Source: Pusillimonas minor
GTDB taxonomy: Bacteria; Pseudomonadota; Gammaproteobacteria; Burkholderiales; Burkholderiaceae_B
Reading direction: 5' to 3'
Length of the DNA stretch: 64,000 nucleotides
Assembly: GCF_014237865.1 (NCBI RefSeq)
Contig: NZ_JACJUU010000001.1
Location: 248,001-312,000, forward strand
Below are positions 1 to 8,311 of the stretch, piece by piece (position 1 is the stretch's first letter; each line of letters begins with the position of its first letter). A program made the translations under genes and the position numbers. Under the pieces are notes generated by a model. That model was not told the DNA's origin. It saw only the letters and a list, made by a program, of their open reading frames with translations, and made no database searches.

Positions 1-359
1 AAGAAGTGGAAAACCGCGCGATCATGCCAAACATCATATTTTTGCTCCGGCAAAACAACGCTCCGGACATCACCTGCAATCCATGTCACGCTGCTCGCCG
101 CTGCCCCAAGCCGGTCTCGAGCAACACTCAGGGCACAGGCTGACAAATCTAAAACCGTCACGTTCTTGAAACCGCTATTCAACAGATCATCAACCAGGGT
201 GGAAGCACCTCCTCCAACGTCAATTAGATTGGCATCGATTGACTCCCCAGTCGAACGGATGATGTTCAACGATTGAGTGGCATGCTCTTGAAACCAGCTC
301 ACGGCATCGGACTGTTTAGTCTTGTAGACATTTTCCCAATGATCTTGTGGGTTTTGCAT
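1..359 (-). CDS. class I SAM-dependent methyltransferase, partial
   Basis: The reading frame starts at the ATG at 359 and runs off the left edge, so only the first ~119 residues are seen. It carries a Rossmann motif I (LIDVGGGAST, about residues 45-54), a motif II acidic end (VLDLS) and a motif III-like GDVR, the layout of Methyltransf_25-type enzymes. The substrate cannot be told from this part. It belongs to the host flank, upstream of the prophage left end. The family call is firm and the specific function is unknown. Confidence 0.75.
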   Translation of the reverse strand, partial: MQNPQDHWENVYKTKQSDAVSWFQEHATQSLNIIRSTGESIDANLIDVGGGASTLVDDLLNSGFKNVTVLDLSACALSVARDRLGAAASSVTWIAGDVRSVVLPEQKYDVWHDRAVFHF

Positions 360-431
360 AAAATGACTCTTCTGGCGGACGATAGCTTTAGCTGATTGTA
401 TCGTTTGCGCGCCTGCCCCAGGAGGCTCAAA

Positions 432-626
432 ATGCTTACCGCAAGCCAAGCACGCAGCGCCACCAAGCGCACAACCGATGTCTCGCTGGCCGAAGACATT
501 CTGACCCAGGCCAAGGCCCTGAACGATAAAGGCAAACGAAAAGAGCTACCAGCCAGAAGGCTCATCTGCCTCGCGCGGCACCCCGGCCCGCGGTCTTTCG
601 ATCGTGCCCCGACTTCGCGCTCTTAA
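432..626 (+). pseudogene. truncated CcdA-like antitoxin remnant
   Basis: An excellent ribosome binding site (AGGAGG, 6 nt before the ATG) precedes an ORF whose first ~31 residues (ATKRTTDVSLAEDILTQAKA region) resemble the DNA-binding N-terminus of CcdA-type antitoxins. After residue 31 the sequence becomes Arg/Pro-rich and no longer looks like the CcdA toxin-binding tail, and no ccdB follows. I read it as a truncated antitoxin gene. It could also be an unrelated short ORF. Confidence 0.35.
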
Positions 627-726
627 TACCACCACCAGTCCCCTGTCCGGGCCAACGCGCCTGTTTCAGAGCAGGCTTCGCGGCTGCTGGCTTCGCTTTC
701 TCGGGTGCTTTGTCTTTCGTATCCAT
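562..726 (-). CDS. small basic Lys/Ala/Gly-rich protein of unknown function
   Basis: A 54-residue ORF starts with ATG at 726, 7 nt after a GAGG ribosome binding site. It begins MDTKDKAPEKAK and is rich in Lys, Ala, Gly and Arg, with no recognisable domain. Its 3' end overlaps the antitoxin-like frame on the other strand, so at most one of the two is likely functional there. Only the start signal and composition support it. Confidence 0.35.
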   Translation of the reverse strand: MDTKDKAPEKAKPAAAKPALKQARWPGQGTGGGIKSAKSGHDRKTAGRGAARGR

Positions 727-1100
727 TTCAATACCTCATGGTCATGCAGCGACAGCACATTTGCTATCGCCAACCCACCAGCATAGGCCATATCCACGAA
801 TAAAGCCCGTCTTAGTTTTGGCTACCAGAATTTCTTCGTGGCTGATCAATGAACGAAGCCCTGTTCGAACTTACACCGCCAAGAAGCACATCGATGGGTT
901 TCGGCAATTGGGTGATTGGCTGGGCAGTGCACACTCTCAACACGCCAACGGTCAAAAAAAATAGCTTGCCGTCGTGCCCGACTAACATGGCCGCCCGCCC
1001 TTCGGGCCAACTGTTGCCTAAATGGAAACAGTTGGTTTGATAAGGAGATACCTGCGTGCATGACCAGGCTTGCACAATAAGCCTTTGGCCAGCGCAGAAA
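727..1100. other. host intergenic stretch without a supportable gene
   Basis: Several ORFs of 60-145 codons cross this stretch on both strands, but none has a ribosome binding site or protein-like composition. It lies between the small basic ORF and the displaced tRNA terminator. Confidence 0.4.
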
Positions 1101-1136
1101 AGCAAAACGCCAACCCCGAAGGATTGGCGTTTTGCT
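1101..1136 (-). terminator. rho-independent terminator, originally of tRNA-Asn
   Basis: A perfect 13-bp inverted repeat (1101-1113 with 1124-1136) has a 10-nt loop and is followed on the minus strand by TTTTC. It sits just past the displaced 3' end of tRNA-Asn, so before phage insertion it probably ended the tRNA transcript. Confidence 0.8.
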
Positions 1137-1143
1137 TGAATTT

Positions 1144-1191
1144 TTGGCTCCCCGAACTGGGTTCGAACCAGTGACCTGCGGATTAACAGTC
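1144..1191 (-). repeat. prophage attachment site, left copy (partial tRNA-Asn 3' end)
   Basis: These 48 bp are identical to 40616-40663 and comprise the 3' half of the tRNA-Asn gene, from the anticodon region to the CCA end. This is the original 3' end of the host tRNA, displaced about 39.5 kb by integration. Identity stops abruptly on both sides. Confidence 0.93.
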
Positions 1192-1326
1192 AGGGGGACC
1201 ATAAAAACAAACAAACACAAACCTTTTTTAATCAACAAGTTGCAGCGCCAGCCTGCAGTGACTTGTGAATAAATATACCCCAAATTAAGCCAAAATACCC
1301 ATGTTTAGGGCACGTTTTGGGCACAC

Positions 1327-1539
1327 TCAAGGGCACAACAATTCGTACCGTGCCCGCTCATGCTCCAAATGCCGAAACGGCCGATCCGGCGTCTGCTCCA
1401 TTTCGTCTACCGACCACCACTCGAAAGGCGGCAGCGCCAGTTCGCAATAGTTACCTGTTGGCGGTGTTGCGCAGCCGCTCACGAGCCCGATCACGAAGAT
1501 CGTCAGTAGGTATCTTGTCAAATTTTTGATCTGCTTCAC
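1327..1539 (-). CDS. Rz1-like o-spanin lipoprotein
   Basis: From a GTG start at 1539 the product is 70 residues. It has a signal anchor (YLLTIFVIGLVSGC) ending in a lipobox Cys, then a short periplasmic part ending in Cys-Pro. The gene overlaps the 3' end of the Rz-like gene in another frame, the classic nested Rz/Rz1 arrangement. Outer-membrane o-spanins pair with Rz to disrupt the outer membrane in the last step of lysis. The call rests on size, lipobox and position, since Rz1 proteins diverge strongly. Confidence 0.7.
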   Translation of the reverse strand: MKQIKNLTRYLLTIFVIGLVSGCATPPTGNYCELALPPFEWWSVDEMEQTPDRPFRHLEHERARYELLCP

Positions 1540-1696
1540 GAGCCACCCCTCTGGCCTTTCGGCTTTCCTGTTCAATTTTTCGTTCGACCTGGTTAACGCC
1601 AGATCGCTTGCCAGCCACGAAAATGCCAATGATGCCGGCAATAAAGGCCACCAAAGTCGCCGCATAGGGCAATATTGATCCGATGATTTCAGTCAC
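1451..1696 (-). CDS. Rz-like i-spanin
   Basis: The 81-residue product has an N-terminal membrane segment (about residues 4-29, ILPYAATLVAFIAGIIGIFVA) and a charged, coiled-coil-prone tail. The GTG start at 1696 overlaps the endolysin stop (GTGA) behind a GGGAGG ribosome binding site, showing translational coupling. It is expected to be the inner-membrane spanin partner of the nested Rz1-like gene. It is shorter than lambda Rz but typical of two-gene spanins in small lysis cassettes. Confidence 0.65.
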   Translation of the reverse strand: MTEIIGSILPYAATLVAFIAGIIGIFVAGKRSGVNQVERKIEQESRKARGVAREADQKFDKIPTDDLRDRARERLRNTANR

Positions 1697-2289
1697 ACGC
1701 CCTCCCAAAGGTTAGGCGCCAGACGGCCAGCTTCGAGCTTAGCGGCGACCTTTGCCGCCGCCTCATTCTTTTTGATAAGCCCGTCCTTATTAGCGTCAAG
1801 CCCGGCGTTTTGCCGGTAGGTCGTCGGCATAGTTGCCTTTGTCCACAAAACATAGTCTTCCGGCTTGCCGACGGCCTTGGGCCAGAGAACGGCCATGTAG
1901 ACATCTGAGAGGGTTTTCATCTTGCCCCGGTAAGGGCGAAAGTAAGCGTGCACCCAGTCGAGCTGCTCGAGCACCGTCATCTTGGCCAGCGCCTCAACGC
2001 TTGTGCCGAGGCCGCGTGCGGTGGCCGGCATGAACTGAATCAGACCGGTCGCGCCAGATCCGGCAAAGTTTTTAATATCAGGCCGAAACGTCTCTGCGGA
2101 TTCGAAGGCAATCACAGCCATAATGTGATCAGGTTCGGTCACCAGGTCATCTGCTATCGAAAAAACTTTATCCCGGCAGGCTGGTGACATTTTCCGGCCC
2201 CAGGCCAGCTGGCGCAGCTGGGGCTCTTCGATGGGCTCGATGTCTGGCCAAGAAAAAGCCGATTTAAGCCAATTGATCAGCTTAAGCAT
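1693..2289 (-). CDS. endolysin, lytic transglycosylase (SLT) type
   Basis: The 198-residue protein degrades peptidoglycan at the end of the lytic cycle. A lysozyme-like goose/SLT fold is suggested by the catalytic-Glu region AVIAFESAETFRPDIKN (about residues 58-75), then GATGLIQFMPATA, the usual SLT motif. There is no clear signal peptide, so release through the upstream holin is likely. The start at 2289 was chosen for the GGGGG ribosome binding site. It sits in the order holin, endolysin, Rz, Rz1. Confidence 0.85.
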   Translation of the reverse strand: MLKLINWLKSAFSWPDIEPIEEPQLRQLAWGRKMSPACRDKVFSIADDLVTEPDHIMAVIAFESAETFRPDIKNFAGSGATGLIQFMPATARGLGTSVEALAKMTVLEQLDWVHAYFRPYRGKMKTLSDVYMAVLWPKAVGKPEDYVLWTKATMPTTYRQNAGLDANKDGLIKKNEAAAKVAAKLEAGRLAPNLWEGV

Positions 2290-2506
2290 CGCCAGCCCCC
2301 TGATCAATAAACCGGCCAATGATGCCGGAAAAGCCCACCACAATCGCCGTAACCAAGACCCACTTCTCCGGGATGGCTACCTTCATATCGTCAGGCATGG
2401 CTACCCAGGTGCTCAATATGGCCGTATTCAGGCTAGCCGCCTGGACTGACCGCCATGTCCAACCCTTCTTGGCGTCCGGCACCAATTTAGGTTTTTTGAA
2501 TTTCAC
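2282..2506 (-). CDS. holin
   Basis: The 74-residue protein has two hydrophobic stretches (about residues 20-38 and 48-66) separated by a short charged turn (MPDDMKVAIPEKW), and ends in GRFIDQGAGDA. This matches a common family of small two-span phage holins. The GTG start at 2506 overlaps the preceding stop (GGTGA) and has GGAG 8 nt upstream. It overlaps the endolysin start, so the lysis genes are translationally coupled. Confidence 0.7.
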   Translation of the reverse strand: MKFKKPKLVPDAKKGWTWRSVQAASLNTAILSTWVAMPDDMKVAIPEKWVLVTAIVVGFSGIIGRFIDQGAGDA

Positions 2507-2850
2507 CTTGTGATCTCCATTTTCAATGCCGTCCATACGGCGTAGCAGACCCACCCCATGCCGGCAACGCCGCCGACCTTGGCAGCGTGGGCAAGGGCCT
2601 CTTTAACCATTCGATTGCGCGTTTCGCGCCACTCGATCACAGACTCGTGATACCGACGATGTGATTCGGGGTCGCCCCCAGGGAAGCCAGCGGACAGGGC
2701 CTTTATCTCTGCATTCATCTGTCGCTGGGTTTCGCAGATTGCCTCGATCGAACGGCGCGTCTCTTCGAGGCGCTGATTGTCAGTCGTAGACCTTGAGCGC
2801 TCTAAACGCTCTATTGCTGCAATGATTTTTTCTGTATCCGGCACTGACAC
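2503..2850 (-). CDS. lysis-cassette membrane protein of unknown function
   Basis: This 115-residue protein has a charged, helical, coiled-coil-like N-terminal two thirds and one C-terminal hydrophobic segment (AAKVGGVAGMGWVCYAVWTALK region). It starts with GTG at 2850 and its stop overlaps the holin start. Proteins of this shape next to phage holins are sometimes antiholins or holin accessories. That role is inferred from position only. Confidence 0.5.
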   Translation of the reverse strand: MSVPDTEKIIAAIERLERSRSTTDNQRLEETRRSIEAICETQRQMNAEIKALSAGFPGGDPESHRRYHESVIEWRETRNRMVKEALAHAAKVGGVAGMGWVCYAVWTALKMEITR

Positions 2851-2955
2851 GTCGCCGCCCCCGTTGTATTTGGCTGGATTGATTATCGGGGGCAGTGCTT
2901 TATGTGCTGGATTTTTGTTCGATTTGCCGTTAAAAGACTCTCAGAGGAGAATGAA

Positions 2956-3486
2956 ATGAAAAAGACAGCTTTTGTACTTTGCGCCCTAGTTGCGCTATCA
3001 GGTTGCGCTCAGTACAGTAACCAAGCAAATGGCTATGATGTGATGGCATCAGTCGCAAGCAATAACTTTGAAATTGAGTCAAACAGGCTGGAAAAGCTCC
3101 AAGCGTCCGGCCAAATATCGCAGCTTGAGCTATCCAAGGGGCTGCTTGCCGCACAGCAAAGGTACATACCAAATGAGACGGCATATGGCCTCTATTTGGT
3201 GCAGCGGCAAAACATCGCTCAAAAACTCTCAGATGGGGCAATCACTGATGACCAGTTTTCGGCGTTAAACATGGCCCTGCATAACGACTATGCCAGCCAA
3301 GTAAAAAGCCAAGCCAACCGAGCAGCTGCACAGCAAAGCGCAGAAAATTACTACAAGGCGGTTATCGGAGCGCAAGCCATTCAAAATTTGAACCTTGGGC
3401 GCAAAAGCAGTTTTCAACCATTAACCCCGGCATTAAATTGCACCAGCACGCCTTTCGCTGGCAGCGTAACCACGACCTGTTACTGA
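2956..3486 (+). CDS. lipoprotein moron gene, lysogenic-conversion candidate
   Basis: The 176-residue protein begins with a signal peptide and lipobox (LVALSGCAQ, Cys at about residue 17), followed by a soluble, helix-rich domain with many Gln, Asn and Ala residues. The ATG at 2956 has AGAGGAGA just upstream. It lies on the strand opposite to all neighbouring lysis and structural genes and appears richer in A+T, the usual picture of a moron expressed on its own in the lysogen. Its function is unknown; surface change or superinfection exclusion are guesses. Confidence 0.7.
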   Translation: MKKTAFVLCALVALSGCAQYSNQANGYDVMASVASNNFEIESNRLEKLQASGQISQLELSKGLLAAQQRYIPNETAYGLYLVQRQNIAQKLSDGAITDDQFSALNMALHNDYASQVKSQANRAAAQQSAENYYKAVIGAQAIQNLNLGRKSSFQPLTPALNCTSTPFAGSVTTTCY

Positions 3487-3487
3487 T

Positions 3488-3586
3488 ATGAAAGATGGCA
3501 CTCTTTGGGGCATGAATCCCATCTTTCTTGGCTGGCTTGGTGCTGCTTTAATCTTGGCTTGGTGGAATAGTCGAGGCTCCAAATAG
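3488..3586 (+). CDS. possible 32-residue membrane peptide
   Basis: Two nt after the lipoprotein stop an ATG opens a 32-codon frame with one hydrophobic segment (IFLGWLGAALILAWW). It would be translated with the lipoprotein gene, and its 3' end overlaps the convergent 900-residue ejection-protein gene by 39 nt. Support is only position and hydrophobicity. Confidence 0.3.
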   Translation: MKDGTLWGMNPIFLGWLGAALILAWWNSRGSK

Positions 3587-6250
3587 CGAACCATAGACCG
3601 ACGCCGGCACGGCGAGCTGCGATAGCGGCACCCGCTGCGCCGGATTGACCAGCGACGGGGCTACCCTTTGCGCCGCCCCCTGCCGAGCCCCCTGAATTAC
3701 CCCTTGGATCGTAGGACCAATTCCCAACAAGGGAACCTTAGAGCTCACGGCATCCAAGAAATCAAGCCCACGACCAAGCACAAGCGCACCAGAATTCGAA
3801 TTATTAACGGCGCTTCCCGCTGGCTGAGTTGTCATGTAGCTCCCCACTCTCCCTATGGCGCGTAACTGCTCGATCTCTTGCTGATCGAAAAAAACCGACA
3901 GTTTATTGCCGCCCAGCGCCTTCAACGCCTTGTTGTAATTCGACGCGCTAAATTTCCCAACCTCATCTGAAGCGCCACTTAAGGCCTTTTCTTTTAACCA
4001 CGTCGCGATGTACGAACGAATCGACTGCAGCGCCTCCGGCGAGTCGGCTACTGCGCGCTTGATCGTTGCCATATCTTTTGTGCTTACACCCGAACCAACC
4101 AGGAATTTATTCACAAACTGATCAGGCGTGGCTTTCCCCTCGTACACAGCTTTTATCGCTGGAGACGACTCAACCCATTGCATCATGCTGCGGTTCGCCG
4201 CCCTGGCCTTGTTAAATGCATCGATAGCATCTTGGCCAATGGTAGTGTCGTCGACGACGGCCGGGAGATTGCCGGGGTTTACGGCCCTGGCGCCCTGGGC
4301 CGCAGTCTGCTGGCCAAGCGGGAGCGGCGGGGCATCATCCAGAGCGGAGCGCACCAGCCCAAGGGCATATCGAGCATTGCCGTCAGTAGCCCCACGCTGC
4401 AAGTTGCCAATAACCGTTTTGAGCTGTTCGGCGTAATCAACAGTAAAAGGAACCTCGCCAGCACTGATCTTATTGAGGTGCTCTCGGATCTGAGGAGGCA
4501 AAAACCCGCCAGCAAGATTATCGTCGAGCGCCTTGATGGCATTGTCGGCAAAAGACCGGCCATCGAGCGGAAAGCTTCGACCTTGTGAGTCGCGAGCGGC
4601 TGAATATAGCGCGTCTATTTGTGACTTCCGAGAATCCAGTCCGCCCTGGATCTGATCAATTGCGCGCTGACCTACTGCATAGGCATCGTCTGCCGTATCA
4701 GCCCCTTGCTGATTCAATGCTCGAATCAAGGCAGAGTTGTTCTCGTTCTCGATCCTGGCCAGCCCCTGCAGGCCCGTATCGCTCGAGTTTGCGGCGCTCT
4801 TGGCCAAGTTCTTTTCCCGTGTTAACTGAACCGGGTCTAGCGTAAGCGTCCCGCGCGTCGGTTGTGCGCCATCCACGCGAGAAAAGTCAATCAGTCGACG
4901 AATTGCGTCGGCATTCAGGTCGTCGCCTGTGCGCAACGCCTTCGCCACTTCACTTCGAACCTGCTGACGAACGCGCTCGGGCACTGCGCCCCAGTCAACC
5001 CCGGAGCGCTCCATTGTCAATTGGATGCGTTGCTCGACCTGGCCCGGGCTTGCCGATCCGACCACCGGCAAGCGTCGACCAATTGCAGCGACGCCGCGCT
5101 GTGCGGCATTGGCGGCAACCGGCGCAGCAATGCCGCCGGCAAGGCTGGCCACTGCTTGGGCTACTGGCCCGCCGCCAGCCTCTCGAACGGAGCCACCAGC
5201 GCCGCCGGCGCCAGCTGCCGAAATAATTTGTTGGCCAGGATTCATGCCTAAAGCGCTAAGCGCCGACTGGGTAACGCCTGTCGCGCCCTGCGCAAGTTTA
5301 TTTGCTGCGCCCGACACGCCGCCGGCGCCAGCCATCAGCCGCGTGATATCGCCAACAACCCGCTCATTCGCACCTTGCGGCGAGGGCAATCCTAATGTAT
5401 CGGCAACTGATGACATTACCTGGCCTGTTGCCGATGCCTGGGGCAGCCCAAGCGCGTCAAGCGCCGGATTAACCGCCATGCGGATGGGCTCGGTCAGTAC
5501 CTGCGCGGCCTGGCCAACCCCCTCGAGGCCGTAGCGGGCGGTAAGGCCAACTTGTCGCGGAATTTCGCGAAGCATGCCGCCGACATTCTCGACAAATGAC
5601 TTTTCATCGCCCTTGCTTTCATCGTCCAAGAATCGAACCTTGGACATATCCAGATCGGGAAGCTTGGGCTGTGCAGCCGGCGCAGCTGTTGCAGCAGAGT
5701 TATCGGCAAAATTGACCTTAGACATATCCAGCTGCTGCGAATCGTCCAGAAACTTCACCTTGGACATATCCAGCTGCGGCAAAGTCCCCGCCTGAGCTGC
5801 CGGGAAAATGGCTGAGGCAATCGTATCCATAACGCCGGGTGCGCCGCGTACCGTCTTTGTAACGTTCACCATCTTGCGTACGTAAGCAGGGTCTTCGGCA
5901 TAGCCGCCAGCCTGTAAAGCCTGAGCGAACTTCAGAGGGTCTTTCCCCGAGCCGATTGCGCCGGGGTACTTGCGCTCAATCAGCCCAGCGTAATGATCGG
6001 CAAAGGCGTCCGGCGTCTCAAACGCTCGATAGTTGTCGTTCGAACCAGTCATATTGTCGACCGCAGCCACCCCACCCCCGGTAAAGTCTTTAATGTTGCC
6101 CAGGTTGTTGGTACCGGGAACTACAGACTTGCCCCACCCAGTCTCTAAGCCCCATTGACCTAAAAGAATGGCGGGATCGACATTGAGGCGCTGGCCAACG
6201 CGCTGCGCGATGCCGCCGTACTGTTTAGCAAAAGTTGCTGGATCAGCCAT
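3548..6250 (-). CDS. large DNA-ejection protein with N-terminal muramidase domain
   Basis: This 900-residue virion protein starts with a glucosaminidase/FlgJ-like domain (about residues 1-130) containing LGQWGLETGWGKS and NNLGNIK, typical of catalytic Glu motifs that open peptidoglycan during DNA injection. Residues about 157-212 hold three copies of an LDMSKVxF(L/A)D repeat. The remainder is Ala/Gly/Gln-rich and helical, as in podovirus internal virion proteins that form the trans-envelope tube. It is last in the row of ejection genes. The enzymatic domain is well supported and the ejection role is inferred from size and place. Confidence 0.75.
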   Translation of the reverse strand: MADPATFAKQYGGIAQRVGQRLNVDPAILLGQWGLETGWGKSVVPGTNNLGNIKDFTGGGVAAVDNMTGSNDNYRAFETPDAFADHYAGLIERKYPGAIGSGKDPLKFAQALQAGGYAEDPAYVRKMVNVTKTVRGAPGVMDTIASAIFPAAQAGTLPQLDMSKVKFLDDSQQLDMSKVNFADNSAATAAPAAQPKLPDLDMSKVRFLDDESKGDEKSFVENVGGMLREIPRQVGLTARYGLEGVGQAAQVLTEPIRMAVNPALDALGLPQASATGQVMSSVADTLGLPSPQGANERVVGDITRLMAGAGGVSGAANKLAQGATGVTQSALSALGMNPGQQIISAAGAGGAGGSVREAGGGPVAQAVASLAGGIAAPVAANAAQRGVAAIGRRLPVVGSASPGQVEQRIQLTMERSGVDWGAVPERVRQQVRSEVAKALRTGDDLNADAIRRLIDFSRVDGAQPTRGTLTLDPVQLTREKNLAKSAANSSDTGLQGLARIENENNSALIRALNQQGADTADDAYAVGQRAIDQIQGGLDSRKSQIDALYSAARDSQGRSFPLDGRSFADNAIKALDDNLAGGFLPPQIREHLNKISAGEVPFTVDYAEQLKTVIGNLQRGATDGNARYALGLVRSALDDAPPLPLGQQTAAQGARAVNPGNLPAVVDDTTIGQDAIDAFNKARAANRSMMQWVESSPAIKAVYEGKATPDQFVNKFLVGSGVSTKDMATIKRAVADSPEALQSIRSYIATWLKEKALSGASDEVGKFSASNYNKALKALGGNKLSVFFDQQEIEQLRAIGRVGSYMTTQPAGSAVNNSNSGALVLGRGLDFLDAVSSKVPLLGIGPTIQGVIQGARQGAAQRVAPSLVNPAQRVPLSQLAVPASVYGSLFGASTIPPSQD

Positions 6251-6251
6251 T

Positions 6252-7547
6252 TCAGTTCACCCACTCGTAAGAACCGTCTTGATACATGATGCCGCGTCGG
6301 CCTTCGTATTCGAACTGCCGGCCCGGGCCCTTGGCTGTGTTCGCTGGCTGCGCCGGGCCAGAAACTGCCGAACCAGCGCTTTCAAACAGAGGATTCTGAT
6401 TAGCGTACTGCCTGACAGCCGCATTAAACCCGGTGTCCAGTCGGCCATTCTTTTCAATGTAGTCATCCGCGAGTTTCGATAGCTCGATCTTGCGTTTTTC
6501 CATAGCGCGGAACGCTTGCAGCATCCGACGGTTGCCCTCTGGGCTGCGATCAATGCCAACTTGCGAATCCTTCAGGAACTGAATATCTCGATCTGAAAGG
6601 GCGCCGGGCATGCCCATGCCACCATCTGGCGAGCGCATCGCAAGCGCCATTCGGTTCTGTATTGCGCGGATCAGTTCGCCGCCAGCAAGCTTTTCAGGGC
6701 TTGTATCTATGCCCAATGCCGCGCCAAACTGCCGAAGCCCAATCTCTGTATCCGCCCCAAAGCCGGTTCGAACGCCGCTATCAAGCGCTTGCTCCGCGAG
6801 GTCATACATGCCCATCATTTGTTGGGCGTTCATCGCCCCGGCAGTAATGTCGTCGTAGCGTTTCGCGAAAAGCTTTGCGCTTTCGGTATCCCATGCCTTA
6901 TCCCCGGCCCCAACATTAACCGTTGTCCCCTGCCGAGTGCCATTCAGAACCGCCTGCTGGTACTCGGGAGTTCCAGGAACAAACCCGGCTGCCGCGAGGT
7001 TCTGCATCAACGTCGTAGGCTTGACATTGCTCATGCCAGGGGCGCTACGTGTCATCCCGCCAGTGCCGCCGTCAACAACGTAGCCTGTCTCACCCACGGC
7101 CTTGAAGGGCTCGTAAGTTTTGCCCGTTGCGGCCGAAACCAGACGGTTCTGCCCAGGCAGGTCGCCAGCATTGCCGCGCTCAACGCCTTGGCCAGTGAGA
7201 TCAGCGCCTTGAATTTTCGAGAGCATGGTGGCAATGTCGCCCTCGCCCGTCGCACCAAACACGGCCAGCCCAGTTCGCAGCGCGTTCGCATAGCTTGGGT
7301 TTTTGCTGATATATTCCGCAATCTGCGGGTCATTCAGCACCGCAAAAGGGTCTACCCTTGCATTGTTGGTCATGGCAAGCCCGCGAGCATTCTCGCCAGC
7401 CTCTGCCGTCTTAGCGCCCATCAGCGCGCCTTGAGCACCTGCCATGATCGAGCCGCCCTTTGCTTGAGCAAATGACTTAATAGCAGGCCCAAGCGTAGCA
7501 GCAAGGCCGCCAGCGAAACCGCCCCCGATCGGTAATGTAGTTTTCAT
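6252..7547 (-). CDS. internal virion / DNA-ejection protein
   Basis: The 431-residue protein has a Gly/Ala-rich N-terminus (GGGFAGGLAATLGP), a mostly helical middle, and a C-terminal EYEGRRGIMYQDGSYEWVN-like end. A strong ribosome binding site (AGGAGG) lies before the ATG. It sits between a small membrane-tipped protein and the 900-residue muramidase protein, the usual place of podovirus ejection proteins. I cannot name a specific family. Confidence 0.55.
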   Translation of the reverse strand: MKTTLPIGGGFAGGLAATLGPAIKSFAQAKGGSIMAGAQGALMGAKTAEAGENARGLAMTNNARVDPFAVLNDPQIAEYISKNPSYANALRTGLAVFGATGEGDIATMLSKIQGADLTGQGVERGNAGDLPGQNRLVSAATGKTYEPFKAVGETGYVVDGGTGGMTRSAPGMSNVKPTTLMQNLAAAGFVPGTPEYQQAVLNGTRQGTTVNVGAGDKAWDTESAKLFAKRYDDITAGAMNAQQMMGMYDLAEQALDSGVRTGFGADTEIGLRQFGAALGIDTSPEKLAGGELIRAIQNRMALAMRSPDGGMGMPGALSDRDIQFLKDSQVGIDRSPEGNRRMLQAFRAMEKRKIELSKLADDYIEKNGRLDTGFNAAVRQYANQNPLFESAGSAVSGPAQPANTAKGPGRQFEYEGRRGIMYQDGSYEWVN

Positions 7548-7556
7548 GAGATCCTC

Positions 7557-8297
7557 CTAAAAGCGCAGGCCAAGGCCGCCCTTGCCATTGAAGCCGAGGC
7601 TACCTTTTCCGCTCAGCCCCACGTTGTTTGTTTGAGGCACAGCGCTGGCACCAGACCAGCCGCCATTACCGGACCAAACGCTCGACTCAGCGCCGCCAAG
7701 CCCCTCAAAACCGCCCATCATTCCAACCTGGCCAACGCCTTGCAAGATAGACCCGGCCAACATAGCGCCGCCGCTTGGCGTGCCGGCGGCCTGAATCCCA
7801 GCCTGATCTGCCGCCTGCTGACCTTGCGAGAAGTTGCGCAGCATGCCGATCTGGTTAGCCGTATCGCCAAGGCCGACAGCCTCGTTTTGGCGCAGCTGGG
7901 TTGCAGATCCAATCTTGCCGAAAATTCTGGCCAGAGCTTCAGCCGTTTTGGCCTGTTGCGCCATAGAAGAAGCGCGAGCGGTCGAGTAGTCCTCGGAAAC
8001 GTCGCCCTGAACGCTCGGGGCTTCGGCGCGCACTGCCGCGTTTTCTTGTACCGGCGCCAACATTTCAGTTGTCAGTTGCTGTTCGATGGCCTTTTGCTTT
8101 TCGAGTCGGTCATCTGGGCTGAACTCGTTAGCCTTTCGCAAAGCCGCTTGCTCGGCCTGTCGTTGCAATTCCTGCTGACGCGCAAGAGAGTCCTGAATTG
8201 CTCGCTGTTGACGGGCTGCGGCGCTTTGCTGAGCTTGGTTCTGAATGAAGGCCCCGCCGATCGCAGCGACGAGGCCAGCAATGGTAAACGGATCCAT
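7557..8297 (-). CDS. internal virion protein with N-terminal membrane segment
   Basis: The 246-residue protein has a short hydrophobic N-terminus (FTIAGLVAAIGGAFI), then a long Gln/Ala-rich helical region (about residues 20-75) and a Gly-rich C-terminus. This composition is typical of the small ejection proteins of short-tailed phages. It lies directly downstream of another Gln/Ala-rich protein gene in the same leftward operon. Confidence 0.5.
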   Translation of the reverse strand: MDPFTIAGLVAAIGGAFIQNQAQQSAAARQQRAIQDSLARQQELQRQAEQAALRKANEFSPDDRLEKQKAIEQQLTTEMLAPVQENAAVRAEAPSVQGDVSEDYSTARASSMAQQAKTAEALARIFGKIGSATQLRQNEAVGLGDTANQIGMLRNFSQGQQAADQAGIQAAGTPSGGAMLAGSILQGVGQVGMMGGFEGLGGAESSVWSGNGGWSGASAVPQTNNVGLSGKGSLGFNGKGGLGLRF

Positions 8298-8311
8298 GCC
8301 TCACCCCCTCG

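Noticed and set aside
1144..1191. Second tRNA-Asn gene at the left end
   Set aside because: Only the 3' 47 nt are present, without acceptor 5' strand or D arm; it is an att remnant.
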